From contig NZ_FORY01000008.1 of the NCBI RefSeq assembly GCF_900114135.1, positions 62,001 through 126,000 on the forward strand: a DNA stretch of 64,000 bases, written 5' to 3'. The DNA is from Celeribacter halophilus (GTDB taxonomy: Bacteria; Pseudomonadota; Alphaproteobacteria; Rhodobacterales; Rhodobacteraceae). A program made the position numbers and the translations under genes. The notes below the pieces were generated by a model that saw only the letters and a program-made list of their open reading frames with translations, was not told the origin of the DNA and did not search any database. Shown piece by piece: positions 1 to 8,384 of the stretch; the stretch's first letter is position 1; the number at the start of each line of letters is the position of its first letter.

Positions 1-543
1 GGGATGGTGTCCTATGCGCTGATGAACCTTGTCATGACCTCGACGCCTCTGGCGGTTGTGGGCTGCGGATTTGAACAGAACACGGCGGCGGATGTGGTCT
101 CCGCTCACGTTCTGGCCATGTTCATCCCGTCTTTCTTCACCGGTTTCCTGATCTCGAAATTCGGGGTGGAAAAGATCATTGCGACGGGTCTGGTGATCCT
201 CGGTCTGGCGGGTGTTGTCGGAATGATCGGTGTGGAGCTTGAGAATTTCTTTATCGCGCTGGTGCTTTTGGGCATCGGCTGGAACTTCGGCTTTATCGGT
301 GCGACAGCCATGCTGTCCTCGGCGCATGAGCCGTCCGAGCGCGGGCGGGTTCAGGGCATGAACGATCTCATCGTCTTCGGTGGCGTGACTGTGGCGTCAC
401 TGGCCTCCGGCGGATTGATGAACTGTTCGGGCGGCTCGGCGCAGGACGGCTGGGCGGCGGTGAACCTTGCGATGGTGCCGTTCCTGACGCTGGCCGGTGG
501 TGCGCTTATCTGGCTGTGGATGCAGGCGCGGGAGGAGGCCTGA
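1..543 (+). CDS. MFS transporter, C-terminal part (5' end outside window)
   Basis: The frame is open from the first base, so the start lies outside the window and only about the last 180 residues are visible. These form about five hydrophobic segments separated by short polar loops, with a basic loop (motif ERGRVQG) between helices, as in the C-terminal half of major facilitator superfamily carriers. The protein is an inner-membrane secondary transporter; the substrate cannot be told from this part. It ends 25 bases before the convergent trgB stop, so the two share almost no spacer. Confidence 0.75.
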   Translation, partial: GMVSYALMNLVMTSTPLAVVGCGFEQNTAADVVSAHVLAMFIPSFFTGFLISKFGVEKIIATGLVILGLAGVVGMIGVELENFFIALVLLGIGWNFGFIGATAMLSSAHEPSERGRVQGMNDLIVFGGVTVASLASGGLMNCSGGSAQDGWAAVNLAMVPFLTLAGGALIWLWMQAREEA

Positions 544-568
544 GCCTATCATCCCGTTCCCCGTGATC

Positions 569-1441
569 TCAGAGCCCCGCCTCGCGTTTGAGCCGGTCCC
601 TGTGGCGTGACAGCCAAAGCGCGGAGAGGTAGAGCGGGCCGACATCAAGCTGGCCCGCATCACACATCTCCATCAGACGGTCATAGGAGAGCAGATAGGA
701 GGCAATGTCCTCATGCTCTTCCTCCAGCCCGCCGCCGGTCTGGGTGATCCCGTCCGGCAGGTCGCAAATGCCGATATAGGAGGTGACATATTCGGTGATC
801 GCGCCCGAGGAGGGGTAATATTCCGCGACCTTGTGCAGCGCACCGATTTTGACACCGGCCTCTTCCTCGCCTTCACGGCGGGCGGTGGCCTCGGTCCCCT
901 CGCCCGCATCCACGCGGCCCGCGATGGGTTCGAGCATCCACGGGTGGGCATCACCGCGCGCATAGGGGCCAAAGCGGAACTGTTCGATCACCAGCACTCT
1001 ATCGCGCTGCGGATCATAGGGCAGGACCGTGACCGCATCGGCCATGAGAAAGGCGGCGCGGGTCATCTCTTGTGACGTGTCGCCGTCGAACTGGCGGTGG
1101 CGGATGGTGCTGTCATCCACGGCGAAGAAATAGCTGTAAGGAATTTCGCGCCGCAGGCTGGTGACATCCGTGCGGGCCATATCCACGCGGTCGGAGGCAC
1201 GCGGGCGTGTGGCGCGGGCGGCATTGAGGCTCGCCCATGCGCGGGTGAAGATCATCGGGCGCAGGGGGCGAAGCTCCTCGACGCTGCGTTTGCCATGATA
1301 GAGCACGACTTCCTGTGCGGCGGCGGCGACAAATTCCGGTGTCAGAAAAGGCTCGTCGCCCGCAACTACTGCCCGCAGAAAGGCGATCTGGTCGGGGGAA
1401 TACTGCTGGCCCAGCGGGGAAAACGGATCGCTCAGGACCAT
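569..1441 (-). CDS. trgB: NUDIX hydrolase, TrgB-like (ADP-ribose pyrophosphatase type)
   Basis: This 290-residue protein has a full Nudix box at about residues 175-197: G, five residues, E, seven residues, then REGEEEAGV. That is the Mg2+-dependent nucleoside-diphosphate-X hydrolase signature, and the segments around it resemble ADP-ribose pyrophosphatases. About 130 extra N-terminal residues precede the Nudix fold, as in the TrgB proteins of Rhodobacter, first described with TrgA as raising tellurite resistance. The start overlaps the end of trgA by 10 bases, so the two are translationally linked. Substrate (ADP-ribose or a related nucleotide sugar) is inferred from the family; the tellurite role is known for homologues only. 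Confidence 0.85.
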   Translation of the reverse strand: MVLSDPFSPLGQQYSPDQIAFLRAVVAGDEPFLTPEFVAAAAQEVVLYHGKRSVEELRPLRPMIFTRAWASLNAARATRPRASDRVDMARTDVTSLRREIPYSYFFAVDDSTIRHRQFDGDTSQEMTRAAFLMADAVTVLPYDPQRDRVLVIEQFRFGPYARGDAHPWMLEPIAGRVDAGEGTEATARREGEEEAGVKIGALHKVAEYYPSSGAITEYVTSYIGICDLPDGITQTGGGLEEEHEDIASYLLSYDRLMEMCDAGQLDVGPLYLSALWLSRHRDRLKREAGL

Positions 1442-1872
1442 TTGCGTGCTGCCTTTTCCGTGATCCAGCCACCGAAGAAGCCGCCAATGATAAGAATGAA
1501 CAGGACATCGGGTTTGAACACATAGAGGAAATAGTCGCGCATCAGGTCGAACACCCCCAGAACCGCCTCGGTCGGGCCGCGATAGCGCCGGTCGATCGAG
1601 CGGTGGATCATGGTTTCAAAGGCGAAATAGAACACCGACCAGAAGGTCAGGATCACCGAAGAGGAAAAGCCATAGCTATAGGCCGCGGCCATCGTGTCGC
1701 CTGCCCGTCGGCCCAGAAAGACCCAGCCGGTCAGAAACCCGAAACCGGCGGCAATGAGGGACATGATTCCGAATTGCGTGCCTTCGGGCACATAGTTTTT
1801 CGTCAGTTCGGCGGCGAACCACGCCAGAAGGGCAAACCAGAAGGCGGCTACGAGTTTTGCAGCGGTGGGCAT
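1432..1872 (-). CDS. trgA: TrgA family membrane protein
   Basis: A 146-residue inner-membrane protein with four predicted hydrophobic segments (about 5-22, 35-55, 65-90 and 120-138) and a basic cytoplasmic end. It matches the TrgA family, known almost only from Rhodobacterales and named for tellurite resistance in Rhodobacter sphaeroides; its biochemical activity is unknown. The start is 3 bases after the cfa stop, with AGCAGG in the last cfa codons as ribosome binding site, and its 3' end overlaps trgB by 10 bases. cfa, trgA and trgB therefore read as one transcript, suggesting a membrane or redox stress role. Confidence 0.85.
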   Translation of the reverse strand: MPTAAKLVAAFWFALLAWFAAELTKNYVPEGTQFGIMSLIAAGFGFLTGWVFLGRRAGDTMAAAYSYGFSSSVILTFWSVFYFAFETMIHRSIDRRYRGPTEAVLGVFDLMRDYFLYVFKPDVLFILIIGGFFGGWITEKAARKWS

Positions 1873-1875
1873 ATG

Positions 1876-3117
1876 TTACCTGCTCGGATGGGATATTGTG
1901 ATCTGTGTTACGTCGCAGTTTCCACCGTGGAACGTCGCAGCGCAAGAGGCGAGATAAAAATTCCACATCCGCCTGAACCGCTCGTCAAAACCGAGGGCGG
2001 CAACCTCATCCCATTTCGCGTTAAACGTGTCATACCAGCGCCTGAGTGTGATGGAATAGCTTTCACCGAATTCGATGCTTTTCTCTGTTTCCAGCCCTGC
2101 CTTGGCGATCTCTTCGCGCAGCGCCGTGGGGCTGGGTAACATGCCGCCGGGGAAGATGTATTTCTGGATGAAATCCACGGATTTGCGATAGGTCTCGTAG
2201 CGCCGGTCCTGCAGCGTGATGATCTGGAGCGTGGCGCGGCCCTGAGGCGCGAGGCACTCGCGGATCTTGCCGAAATAGACGGGCCAGTATTTCTCCCCCA
2301 CCGCTTCGAACATCTCGATGGAGGCGATTCCGTCATAGACCCCGCGCTCGTCGCGGTAGTCTTGCAGCATGAGCGTGACGCGATCGGACAGGCCCGCCTT
2401 CTCGATGCGCTCGGAGGCGAATTTGAACTGTTCCTCGGAAATGGTCAGGCCGGTGACCTTGAGCCCGCGTTCACCTGCGGCATATTCAGCAAACCCGCCC
2501 CAGCCACAGCCGATTTCCAGAACATGGTCGCCCGCCGAAACGCCCATCTGGTCCACCATGCTTTTGTATTTCGCCCGCTGCGCCTCCGCCAGCGTTTCCT
2601 GCCCTGTCTCGAAAAGCGCCGAGGAATAGGTCATGGTCTCGTCGAGCCAGAGCGCGTAAAAGTCGTTGCCCAGATCGTAGTGATAGGAAATGTTCTTTTT
2701 CGCCTGCCGTTTGGTGTTGGAGTGCATCCAGTGGCGCATCCGTTCATAGGCCCGCACAAAGGCCATGCCCGGAAACCCGTCATAGAGATCGTCATTGCCC
2801 GCATGCAGCAGGTCCATGAAACTCATGAGATCGGGCGTGGACCAACCCTCGTCGAGATAATCCTCGCAAAAGCCCAGATCGCCCTCGCGGATCAGACGGG
2901 CGAAGACATCGTCGCTATGGATGTCGAGCCGCGCCACGGGGCCGGGATGTTGTCCGCTGGCGCGAAACACCCGCCCGTCCGGCAAGGCAAAATCAAGATG
3001 GCCACGGGCCATCTCCTGCGCCACGGCGAAGACATTGCTGAAATAGCGCGGCAGATCGCTCTGGCCCTCTGTGCTGGTGAGGACGGTCTCGCGCGGATGG
3101 TTGCTGCTGTCGTGCAT
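1876..3117 (-). CDS. cfa: Cyclopropane-fatty-acyl-phospholipid synthase
   Basis: A 413-residue SAM-dependent methyltransferase that adds a methylene group to unsaturated acyl chains of membrane phospholipids. The SAM-binding motif VLEIGCGWGGFAEYAA lies at about residues 180-195; it is preceded by the family segment YHYDLGNDFY and followed by the IEMFEAVGEKYW region. Length fits the family. The ATG at 3117 is preferred over an in-frame GTG at 3150 because AGGGG sits 8 bases before it and the extra residues would be read from a tandem DNA repeat. It is followed at 3 bases by trgA and lies 84 bases after phr. In R. sphaeroides cfaA and phrA are neighbours and both belong to the RpoE singlet-oxygen regulon. 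Confidence 0.92.
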   Translation of the reverse strand: MHDSSNHPRETVLTSTEGQSDLPRYFSNVFAVAQEMARGHLDFALPDGRVFRASGQHPGPVARLDIHSDDVFARLIREGDLGFCEDYLDEGWSTPDLMSFMDLLHAGNDDLYDGFPGMAFVRAYERMRHWMHSNTKRQAKKNISYHYDLGNDFYALWLDETMTYSSALFETGQETLAEAQRAKYKSMVDQMGVSAGDHVLEIGCGWGGFAEYAAGERGLKVTGLTISEEQFKFASERIEKAGLSDRVTLMLQDYRDERGVYDGIASIEMFEAVGEKYWPVYFGKIRECLAPQGRATLQIITLQDRRYETYRKSVDFIQKYIFPGGMLPSPTALREEIAKAGLETEKSIEFGESYSITLRRWYDTFNAKWDEVAALGFDERFRRMWNFYLASCAATFHGGNCDVTQITISHPSR

Positions 3118-3144
3118 GGTCACACCCCTGCTTGCAAACTCCTT

Positions 3145-3190
3145 TTCCACAAACAGTTTAGCGTAAATTCCACAAACAGTTTAGCGCAAA
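3145..3190. repeat. Two tandem copies of a 23-bp element before cfa
   Basis: Two directly abutting copies (3145-3167 and 3168-3190), each starting TTCCACAAACAGTTTAGCG and then t/c plus AAA, differ at one base. They fill most of the 84-base gap between phr and cfa, 28 bases before the chosen cfa start. A 23-bp period is about two helical turns, as expected of a tandem protein-binding site. No known operator is recognised. Confidence 0.8.
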
Positions 3191-3201
3191 ATCCGGAACC
3201 G

Positions 3202-4599
3202 TCACCCCTTCAATCTGCTATAGACCTCCAGAGCGCGGTCCCGTCCGGCTTTGAGCGTTTGCTCGGGGGCGGGATAGGGCTGATCCGCAGAGAGCCCCCA
3301 TGCGCGTGGCACGGCGTCAAAAAAGGACAGCGCGGTTGAGGGAGGAGCCGCCTGCCCCTCGGCAATCCAGCGGCGTTGATATTCACCGTCGCGGTCGAAT
3401 TTTACCGCCTGCCCGTCAGGATTGAAAATCCGGAAGTAGGGCGCCGCATCCGGCCCGCAGCCCGCCACCCATTGCCAGCCCTTCGCATTGGAGGCCGGAT
3501 CCCAGTCGATCAGACAGTCTTCGAACCACTTGCGGCCCACCCGCCAGTCGGTGAGCAGGTGTTTGGTGAGGTAAGAGGCCACGATCATTCGCGCACGGTT
3601 GTGCATCACACCGGTGACATAGAGTTCACGCATGGCCGCATCGACAAAGCGCACCCCTGTGCGCCCGCGCCGCCAGTTCTCGGCATCGGCATTGTCCGCC
3701 CGCCACGGAAACCGGTCCCAGCCTTCGCGGTGGTTTTGTTCCGGCAAGTCGGGCTCGTGATAGAGCAGATGATAGGCAAATTCGCGCCAGACCAGTTCCT
3801 TGAGGAAATGTTCCGCGCCCTGTGCGCCTTCCTCCAGCGCACGCCAACCGGCAAACCAGACGGTGCGTGGCGAGATTTCGCCATAGGTCAGGTTTTCGGA
3901 GAGGCCGGAACAGACCGGTTCCGCCGGAAAGTCGCGCCGCGCCTTGTAGCTCTGGACATGGTCCTGCAAGAAATCGTCCAGACGGGTCAAAGCCCGCTCT
4001 TCCCCGATGTGGCAATGGGGCAGAACCACCTCCGCCCCGCGCTTCATGTCCGCGCCCAAGTGCCAGTCTTCCAGCTTCGCGCTCTCAAGCCGCGCCTCGG
4101 CCCAATCGGCATCGGGCACGGGCAGCGGCTCGGGCACGGGATGGGCGCGCACGGCTTTCCAATAGGGTGAATAGACCTTGTAATAGCCACCGGCTTTGGT
4201 CGAGACCGTCCACGGTTCAAATAGAAGATGGGCGTTGGAAGACTGCGCGTTGATACCCGCCTCGGTGAGCGTGGCTTTGACCTCGGTATCGCGGGCGATT
4301 GCGGCCTTGTCATAGAGCCGGTTCCAGAACACCCCTGTCGCGCCGGTCTCTTTGACGAGGTGCAGGAGTTCCTCCGCCGCGCTGCCCTGACGCAGCACCA
4401 CCTGCCCGCCCAGCCCTTCGATGCGCCGGATCAGATGGTCCAGCCCGAGCCCCAGCCGCCATTTCGGCGCTGCCCCCAGCGCGTCCAGTTGCGCGTCGCG
4501 GATGAAAACGGGCAGCACCTGCCCCGCCTTAACTGCGACCACCAGAGCCGGATTGTCGCCCAGCCTGAAATCGCGCCTGATCCACCAAATCGAAACCAT
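3202..4599 (-). CDS. phr: Deoxyribodipyrimidine photolyase (class I cryptochrome/photolyase family)
   Basis: A 465-residue flavoprotein that repairs UV-induced pyrimidine dimers using light. It opens with the photolyase/cryptochrome N-terminal signature IWWIRRDFRLGDNPAL (antenna-binding alpha/beta domain) and has the C-terminal FAD domain with NRARMIVASYLTKHLL at about 345 and WQWVAGCGPDAAPYFRIFNP at about 385. Length is typical of class I CPD photolyases. The ATG at 4599 has GGAGG just upstream; an in-frame TTG at 4620 is less likely. The upstream DNA carries a TGATCC element typical of RpoE promoters. It is followed by cfa, trgA and trgB, probably on one transcript. Confidence 0.92.
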   Translation of the reverse strand: MVSIWWIRRDFRLGDNPALVVAVKAGQVLPVFIRDAQLDALGAAPKWRLGLGLDHLIRRIEGLGGQVVLRQGSAAEELLHLVKETGATGVFWNRLYDKAAIARDTEVKATLTEAGINAQSSNAHLLFEPWTVSTKAGGYYKVYSPYWKAVRAHPVPEPLPVPDADWAEARLESAKLEDWHLGADMKRGAEVVLPHCHIGEERALTRLDDFLQDHVQSYKARRDFPAEPVCSGLSENLTYGEISPRTVWFAGWRALEEGAQGAEHFLKELVWREFAYHLLYHEPDLPEQNHREGWDRFPWRADNADAENWRRGRTGVRFVDAAMRELYVTGVMHNRARMIVASYLTKHLLTDWRVGRKWFEDCLIDWDPASNAKGWQWVAGCGPDAAPYFRIFNPDGQAVKFDRDGEYQRRWIAEGQAAPPSTALSFFDAVPRAWGLSADQPYPAPEQTLKAGRDRALEVYSRLKG

Positions 4600-4618
4600 G
4601 TTGCCTCCGTCTTTGCTC

Positions 4619-4648
4619 AAGATACGCAGGACGCGCTCCGATGGATCA
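4619..4648 (-). promoter_or_regulatory. Candidate RpoE/ECF11-type promoter of phr
   Basis: On the minus strand TGATCC (4643-4648) is followed after 18 bases by TATCTT (4619-4624), 20 bases before the phr start. TGATCC is the established -35 element of the RpoE-ChrR regulon of Rhodobacter, where phrA and cfaA are targets. The -10 is only a partial match to the usual TAAGA. No rpoE/chrR genes are in this window. Confidence 0.45.
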
Positions 4649-4708
4649 CATTCACTACATCAGAATTGAAAACGGGGCGACAAGAGACAACGGGGTGGCC
4701 GGAGAGCG

Positions 4709-6562
4709 TCACGCCACGCCCTTGTCTCCCTGCACTGCGGTCTGATCCGCGTCATGATCTTCGGCTTGTGCGGCCCACATGGATGCATAATGTCCGCCGG
4801 ATTTCAAAAGCGCCTCATGGGTGCCGCGTTCAAGCACCCGTCCGGCATCCAGCACAACAATCTCGTCACTGTCGGAAATGGTGGACAGGCGGTGCGCGAT
4901 GGTGATGACCGTGCGCCCCTCGCCCGCCAGCTTCAGCGCGCCGAGAATGCTTTGCTCTGTCTTGGTATCCAGCGCCGATGTAGCCTCGTCCAAAAGCAGG
5001 ATCGGCGGATCTTTGAGCAGGGTGCGGGCGATGCCGACACGTTGTTTCTCCCCGCCGGAGAGTTTCAAGCCGCGTTCGCCCACCTGTGTGTCGTAACCAT
5101 CGGGCAGAGATTTGATAAAGTCGTGAATCTGGGCTTTCTCGGCGGCGGCTTCGATCTCCGCCTGTGTTGCCCCGTCGCGGCCATAGGCGATGTTGTAGCG
5201 GATCGTGTCGTTGAACAGCACCGTGTCCTGCGGCACCACACCGATGGCAGCGTGCAGGCTTTCCTGCGTCACGTCACGGATGTCCTGCCCGTCGATGCTC
5301 AGACTGCCCGCGCCGACATCATAGAAGCGGAACAGCAGCCGCCCGATGGTGGATTTGCCGGAACCGGTATGGCCGACAATGGCCAGCGAGTGACCGGCGG
5401 GCACCTCTATCGAGACATCGCGCAGAATCTGGCGGTCGGGGCTATAGCCGAAATCGACATGATCGAGCCGCACCACCCCTTCACGCACCACAAGATCCGG
5501 TGCGCCGGGCTTGTCGGTGATCTCCGGCGGCTGGTGCAGCAGGTCGAGCATGTCTTCCATATCCACAAGGCTCTGGCGCACATCGCGGAAGACAAAGCCC
5601 AGAATGTTGAGTGGCATCTGGAGTTGGATCATATAGGCGTTGACCATGACGAAATCACCGACGCTCATGGTGCCGCGCTGAACCTCAAGGGCGGCCAGCA
5701 CCATGACGGTGATGATCCCGAGATTGAGAATCACCGCCTGCCCGAAATTGAGAAATCCCATAGAGGTGGTGGTGCGCACGGCGGCTTTTTCATACCGCGC
5801 CATAGAGGCGTCATACCGCGCCGCCTCGCGTTTTTCGGCGTTGAAATATTTGACGGTCTCAAAGTTCAGAAGACTGTCCACCGCCTTCTGGTTGGCCTCC
5901 GTGTCCTGTTTGTTCATGTCGCGGGCGATCTTCATGCGCCACGCCGTGACCTTCATGGTGAACAGCACATAGAGCGCGATGGTGGCCATCACCACGAGGA
6001 CAAAAGACGGCCCGAAGGACACCGCCAGCACGGAGAAAATCAGCGTCAGTTCCACCGCCAGCGCACCGAGGTTGAACACCAGAACACGCAGGAGAAAGGC
6101 AATCGCCTTGACCCCGCGTTCGACCACCCGTGACAGCCCGCCGGTCTTGCGCGAGATGTGATAGCGCAGCGACAGGTGGTGGATATGGGTAAACACCTCC
6201 AGCGCCAGTTTGCGCAGCGCCGCCTGTGATACGGGCGCAAAGAGAATGTCGCGCAGCTGGTTGAACCCATTGGCCATGATCCGCGACAGGCCATAGGCCA
6301 CGGTCAGCGACACCGCACCAAGTGCCAGCATCCATGCCTGAGAGGAGCTTTCGCCCTTGTTGAGCGCATCCACGGCGGCCTTGTAGAACATCGGCGTGAT
6401 GACAGTGACGAGTTTCGAGGCCAGCAGGAACACCAGCACGAAAAGCACGCGGCGCTTGGTGGTCCAGTCGCCTTCGGGCCAGAAATAGGGAACGGTGGCT
6501 CGGATCACGGCCCATGAATCCTTGGGGCCTTTTTCGGAAATGATCTGTGGCGGACGTGGCAT
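4709..6562 (-). CDS. Atm1/ABCB7-type ABC exporter (fused permease and ATPase)
   Basis: A 617-residue half-transporter: an N-terminal exporter membrane domain (about 40-330) with five or six hydrophobic helices, then a nucleotide-binding domain with Walker A GHTGSGKST (about 395), signature LSGGEKQRVGIARTLL, Walker B ILLLDEATSALD and H-loop IAHRLSTI. The segment ETVKYFNAEKREAARYD in the membrane domain is characteristic of the Atm1/ABCB7/HMT1 group, which exports glutathione-linked metal or sulfur compounds. The ATG at 6562 follows GAGAG at 6 bases; a TTG at 6601 is possible but poorer. It stands alone between the LysM gene and phr. The true substrate is not shown by the sequence. Confidence 0.88.
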   Translation of the reverse strand: MPRPPQIISEKGPKDSWAVIRATVPYFWPEGDWTTKRRVLFVLVFLLASKLVTVITPMFYKAAVDALNKGESSSQAWMLALGAVSLTVAYGLSRIMANGFNQLRDILFAPVSQAALRKLALEVFTHIHHLSLRYHISRKTGGLSRVVERGVKAIAFLLRVLVFNLGALAVELTLIFSVLAVSFGPSFVLVVMATIALYVLFTMKVTAWRMKIARDMNKQDTEANQKAVDSLLNFETVKYFNAEKREAARYDASMARYEKAAVRTTTSMGFLNFGQAVILNLGIITVMVLAALEVQRGTMSVGDFVMVNAYMIQLQMPLNILGFVFRDVRQSLVDMEDMLDLLHQPPEITDKPGAPDLVVREGVVRLDHVDFGYSPDRQILRDVSIEVPAGHSLAIVGHTGSGKSTIGRLLFRFYDVGAGSLSIDGQDIRDVTQESLHAAIGVVPQDTVLFNDTIRYNIAYGRDGATQAEIEAAAEKAQIHDFIKSLPDGYDTQVGERGLKLSGGEKQRVGIARTLLKDPPILLLDEATSALDTKTEQSILGALKLAGEGRTVITIAHRLSTISDSDEIVVLDAGRVLERGTHEALLKSGGHYASMWAAQAEDHDADQTAVQGDKGVA

Positions 6563-6685
6563 ATGTAGCTCTCTTGTTAACAGGGCCGCACAGTCGCGCA
6601 AACCGCCGGTGAAGACAAGCGCAGAGGCCGCACAGGACCATGTGCAGCGGCGCGCTTGGATCTGTTCAGAGGATCACGCCCGCGT

Positions 6686-8161
6686 TCATTCCGGCAGTTG
6701 GAAAATCTGCCCCGGATAGATCAGGTCGGGGTCACGGATTTGCGCACGATTGGCATCGAACAGGCGCACATAGAGTAACCCGTCGCCATAGCGTTCGGAA
6801 GCAATGCCCCAAAGCGTATTGCCGGGCTGGACAGTGACCGAGGCGATCCGGCTTTGCGCCGCCGCAGGGGTCTCTGCCTGACCCGCTGTGTCAGACGCGG
6901 TATCCTCTGACGTCATGGCGTCCTGCTGTGTTGCGCCCGCATCCCCTTGCGCAATCTGTGCCAGTTTGGCGCGGTCTTCGCGCAGGAAAGGGGTTTCGAC
7001 CCGCGACAGCACCTCGCCCCCCGCATCGACCTGATCGACGCGCAGTTGATAACGTCCGGCGCTGATGTTCGGGAGATCCTGACGCCACTGCCCGTCTGCG
7101 CCCGCCACGGACTTGGTCACAAAGACCCCGTCAAGATAGATCAAAAGCGCAGCCTCTGGGCTGGCGCGACCGGAGACAAAGACGCGGCCCTCGGGATCGT
7201 AGCTGATGGCATCAATGCGCAGATCGGTTGGCCCCGTGCCCGCCTGTTGCAGCACTTTGACGCCCTCGTCATCGGCCATAAGCACCGTGGGCGCGGCGGC
7301 TGTGTTCGGAGGTTGCGGAGCGCTGGGAGTGCCCGTCTCTACATTCAGCGTCTCGACATTCAGCGTGATGTCGGGCTGTGTGGTGCCCTCCTGCGCTTCA
7401 CTTGCTGTGGTATCCGCCGGAGCCTCCCCTTGAGGTGTATCAAGCGCATCCAGAACATCCGGCGTCTGTCCGGAGAGCACCTGTTCCGCGATGTTGGCCC
7501 CGACACCTGCCCCCATGTTTGTGCCGGCCAGACCGTCCGTCTCCGCGCCATGCTCCGCCATCAAAGGCACATCATTGCCCGCATCACGCCCCGCATCGGG
7601 GTGCAGCGGATCATCCGGCAGGCCGGTTGTTGCGGGGGAGATGAGAATGGTCTGCGCACTGGCGCTTTCCTCGCTGCCGAAACGGGACACCAGTTGCATT
7701 TCGCGCGGCGCATCCGAGGCGGGTAAGTCGAACAGGGCGACAAATTCGCCACGGGCGGAAACTTCGGCCTGTGTGACTTCCTCCCCGTCGATCAGGATGC
7801 TGACACGCGCCCCCGGCTCGGCGCGTCCGGCCACGGTGGCGATCCCTGCGGGCGGGATGCGGACAAGATCAAAGGCCGGAAGCATCTGTGCCGCGCGGGT
7901 CTCCGGTGCGCTTTCTTCAGAGGGGCTTTCCACTCGGGCGATTTCTTCTGTAGCGCTGACCTCTGGTGTTATGTCTTCTGTGGCGCTGGGCTGGCTCGCA
8001 GCTGGTGTGCTCAGTTGTGTGGCGGGAGCCGCCTCATCCACCTGAGACTGCTGAGGTGACGGGAGCGGTCGGGCGAGATAGAGCGTCGCCCCGATCGTGA
8101 CGACAATCACAGCCGCGCCGACACCGGCGGCAGGCATCATCCATGTATTTGCTTTCGACAT
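6686..8161 (-). CDS. LysM domain protein with membrane anchor and Ig-like repeats
   Basis: A 491-residue protein with one N-terminal membrane helix (about 8-30), a long low-complexity linker rich in Ala, Ser, Thr, Glu and Pro, two Ig-like segments (around GRAEPGARVSILIDGEEV and GRASPEAALLIYLDGVFV), and a C-terminal LysM module (last 50 residues, VQPGNTLWGIASERYGDG to YPGQIFQLPE). LysM binds the glycan of peptidoglycan, so the protein probably sits in the periplasm tethered to the inner membrane. Three in-frame ATGs lie at 8179, 8173 and 8161; the last gives MSKANTWMM and is chosen, but the choice is uncertain. The enzymatic role, if any, is unknown. Confidence 0.8.
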   Translation of the reverse strand: MSKANTWMMPAAGVGAAVIVVTIGATLYLARPLPSPQQSQVDEAAPATQLSTPAASQPSATEDITPEVSATEEIARVESPSEESAPETRAAQMLPAFDLVRIPPAGIATVAGRAEPGARVSILIDGEEVTQAEVSARGEFVALFDLPASDAPREMQLVSRFGSEESASAQTILISPATTGLPDDPLHPDAGRDAGNDVPLMAEHGAETDGLAGTNMGAGVGANIAEQVLSGQTPDVLDALDTPQGEAPADTTASEAQEGTTQPDITLNVETLNVETGTPSAPQPPNTAAAPTVLMADDEGVKVLQQAGTGPTDLRIDAISYDPEGRVFVSGRASPEAALLIYLDGVFVTKSVAGADGQWRQDLPNISAGRYQLRVDQVDAGGEVLSRVETPFLREDRAKLAQIAQGDAGATQQDAMTSEDTASDTAGQAETPAAAQSRIASVTVQPGNTLWGIASERYGDGLLYVRLFDANRAQIRDPDLIYPGQIFQLPE

Positions 8162-8384
8162 TTCCCGTCCCATCCCCATTCCCCTTCTTCAAACCGGCAG
8201 CGGTGAAGGGTTACGACAGCCTAAAACCTTTTGCCTCCGGTCTGAAAGCCGGATTTACGCAAAATCCATGCAACCTGCGTGCAAGACTGCCTTTTCCAAT
8301 CAACTTGTGTTTCAAGTTCATTGCAAAACCTTTAGCAAGGGGTCTAACACGGGTCAAAGACTTCCTTTTTTGAGAGCGAGCACC

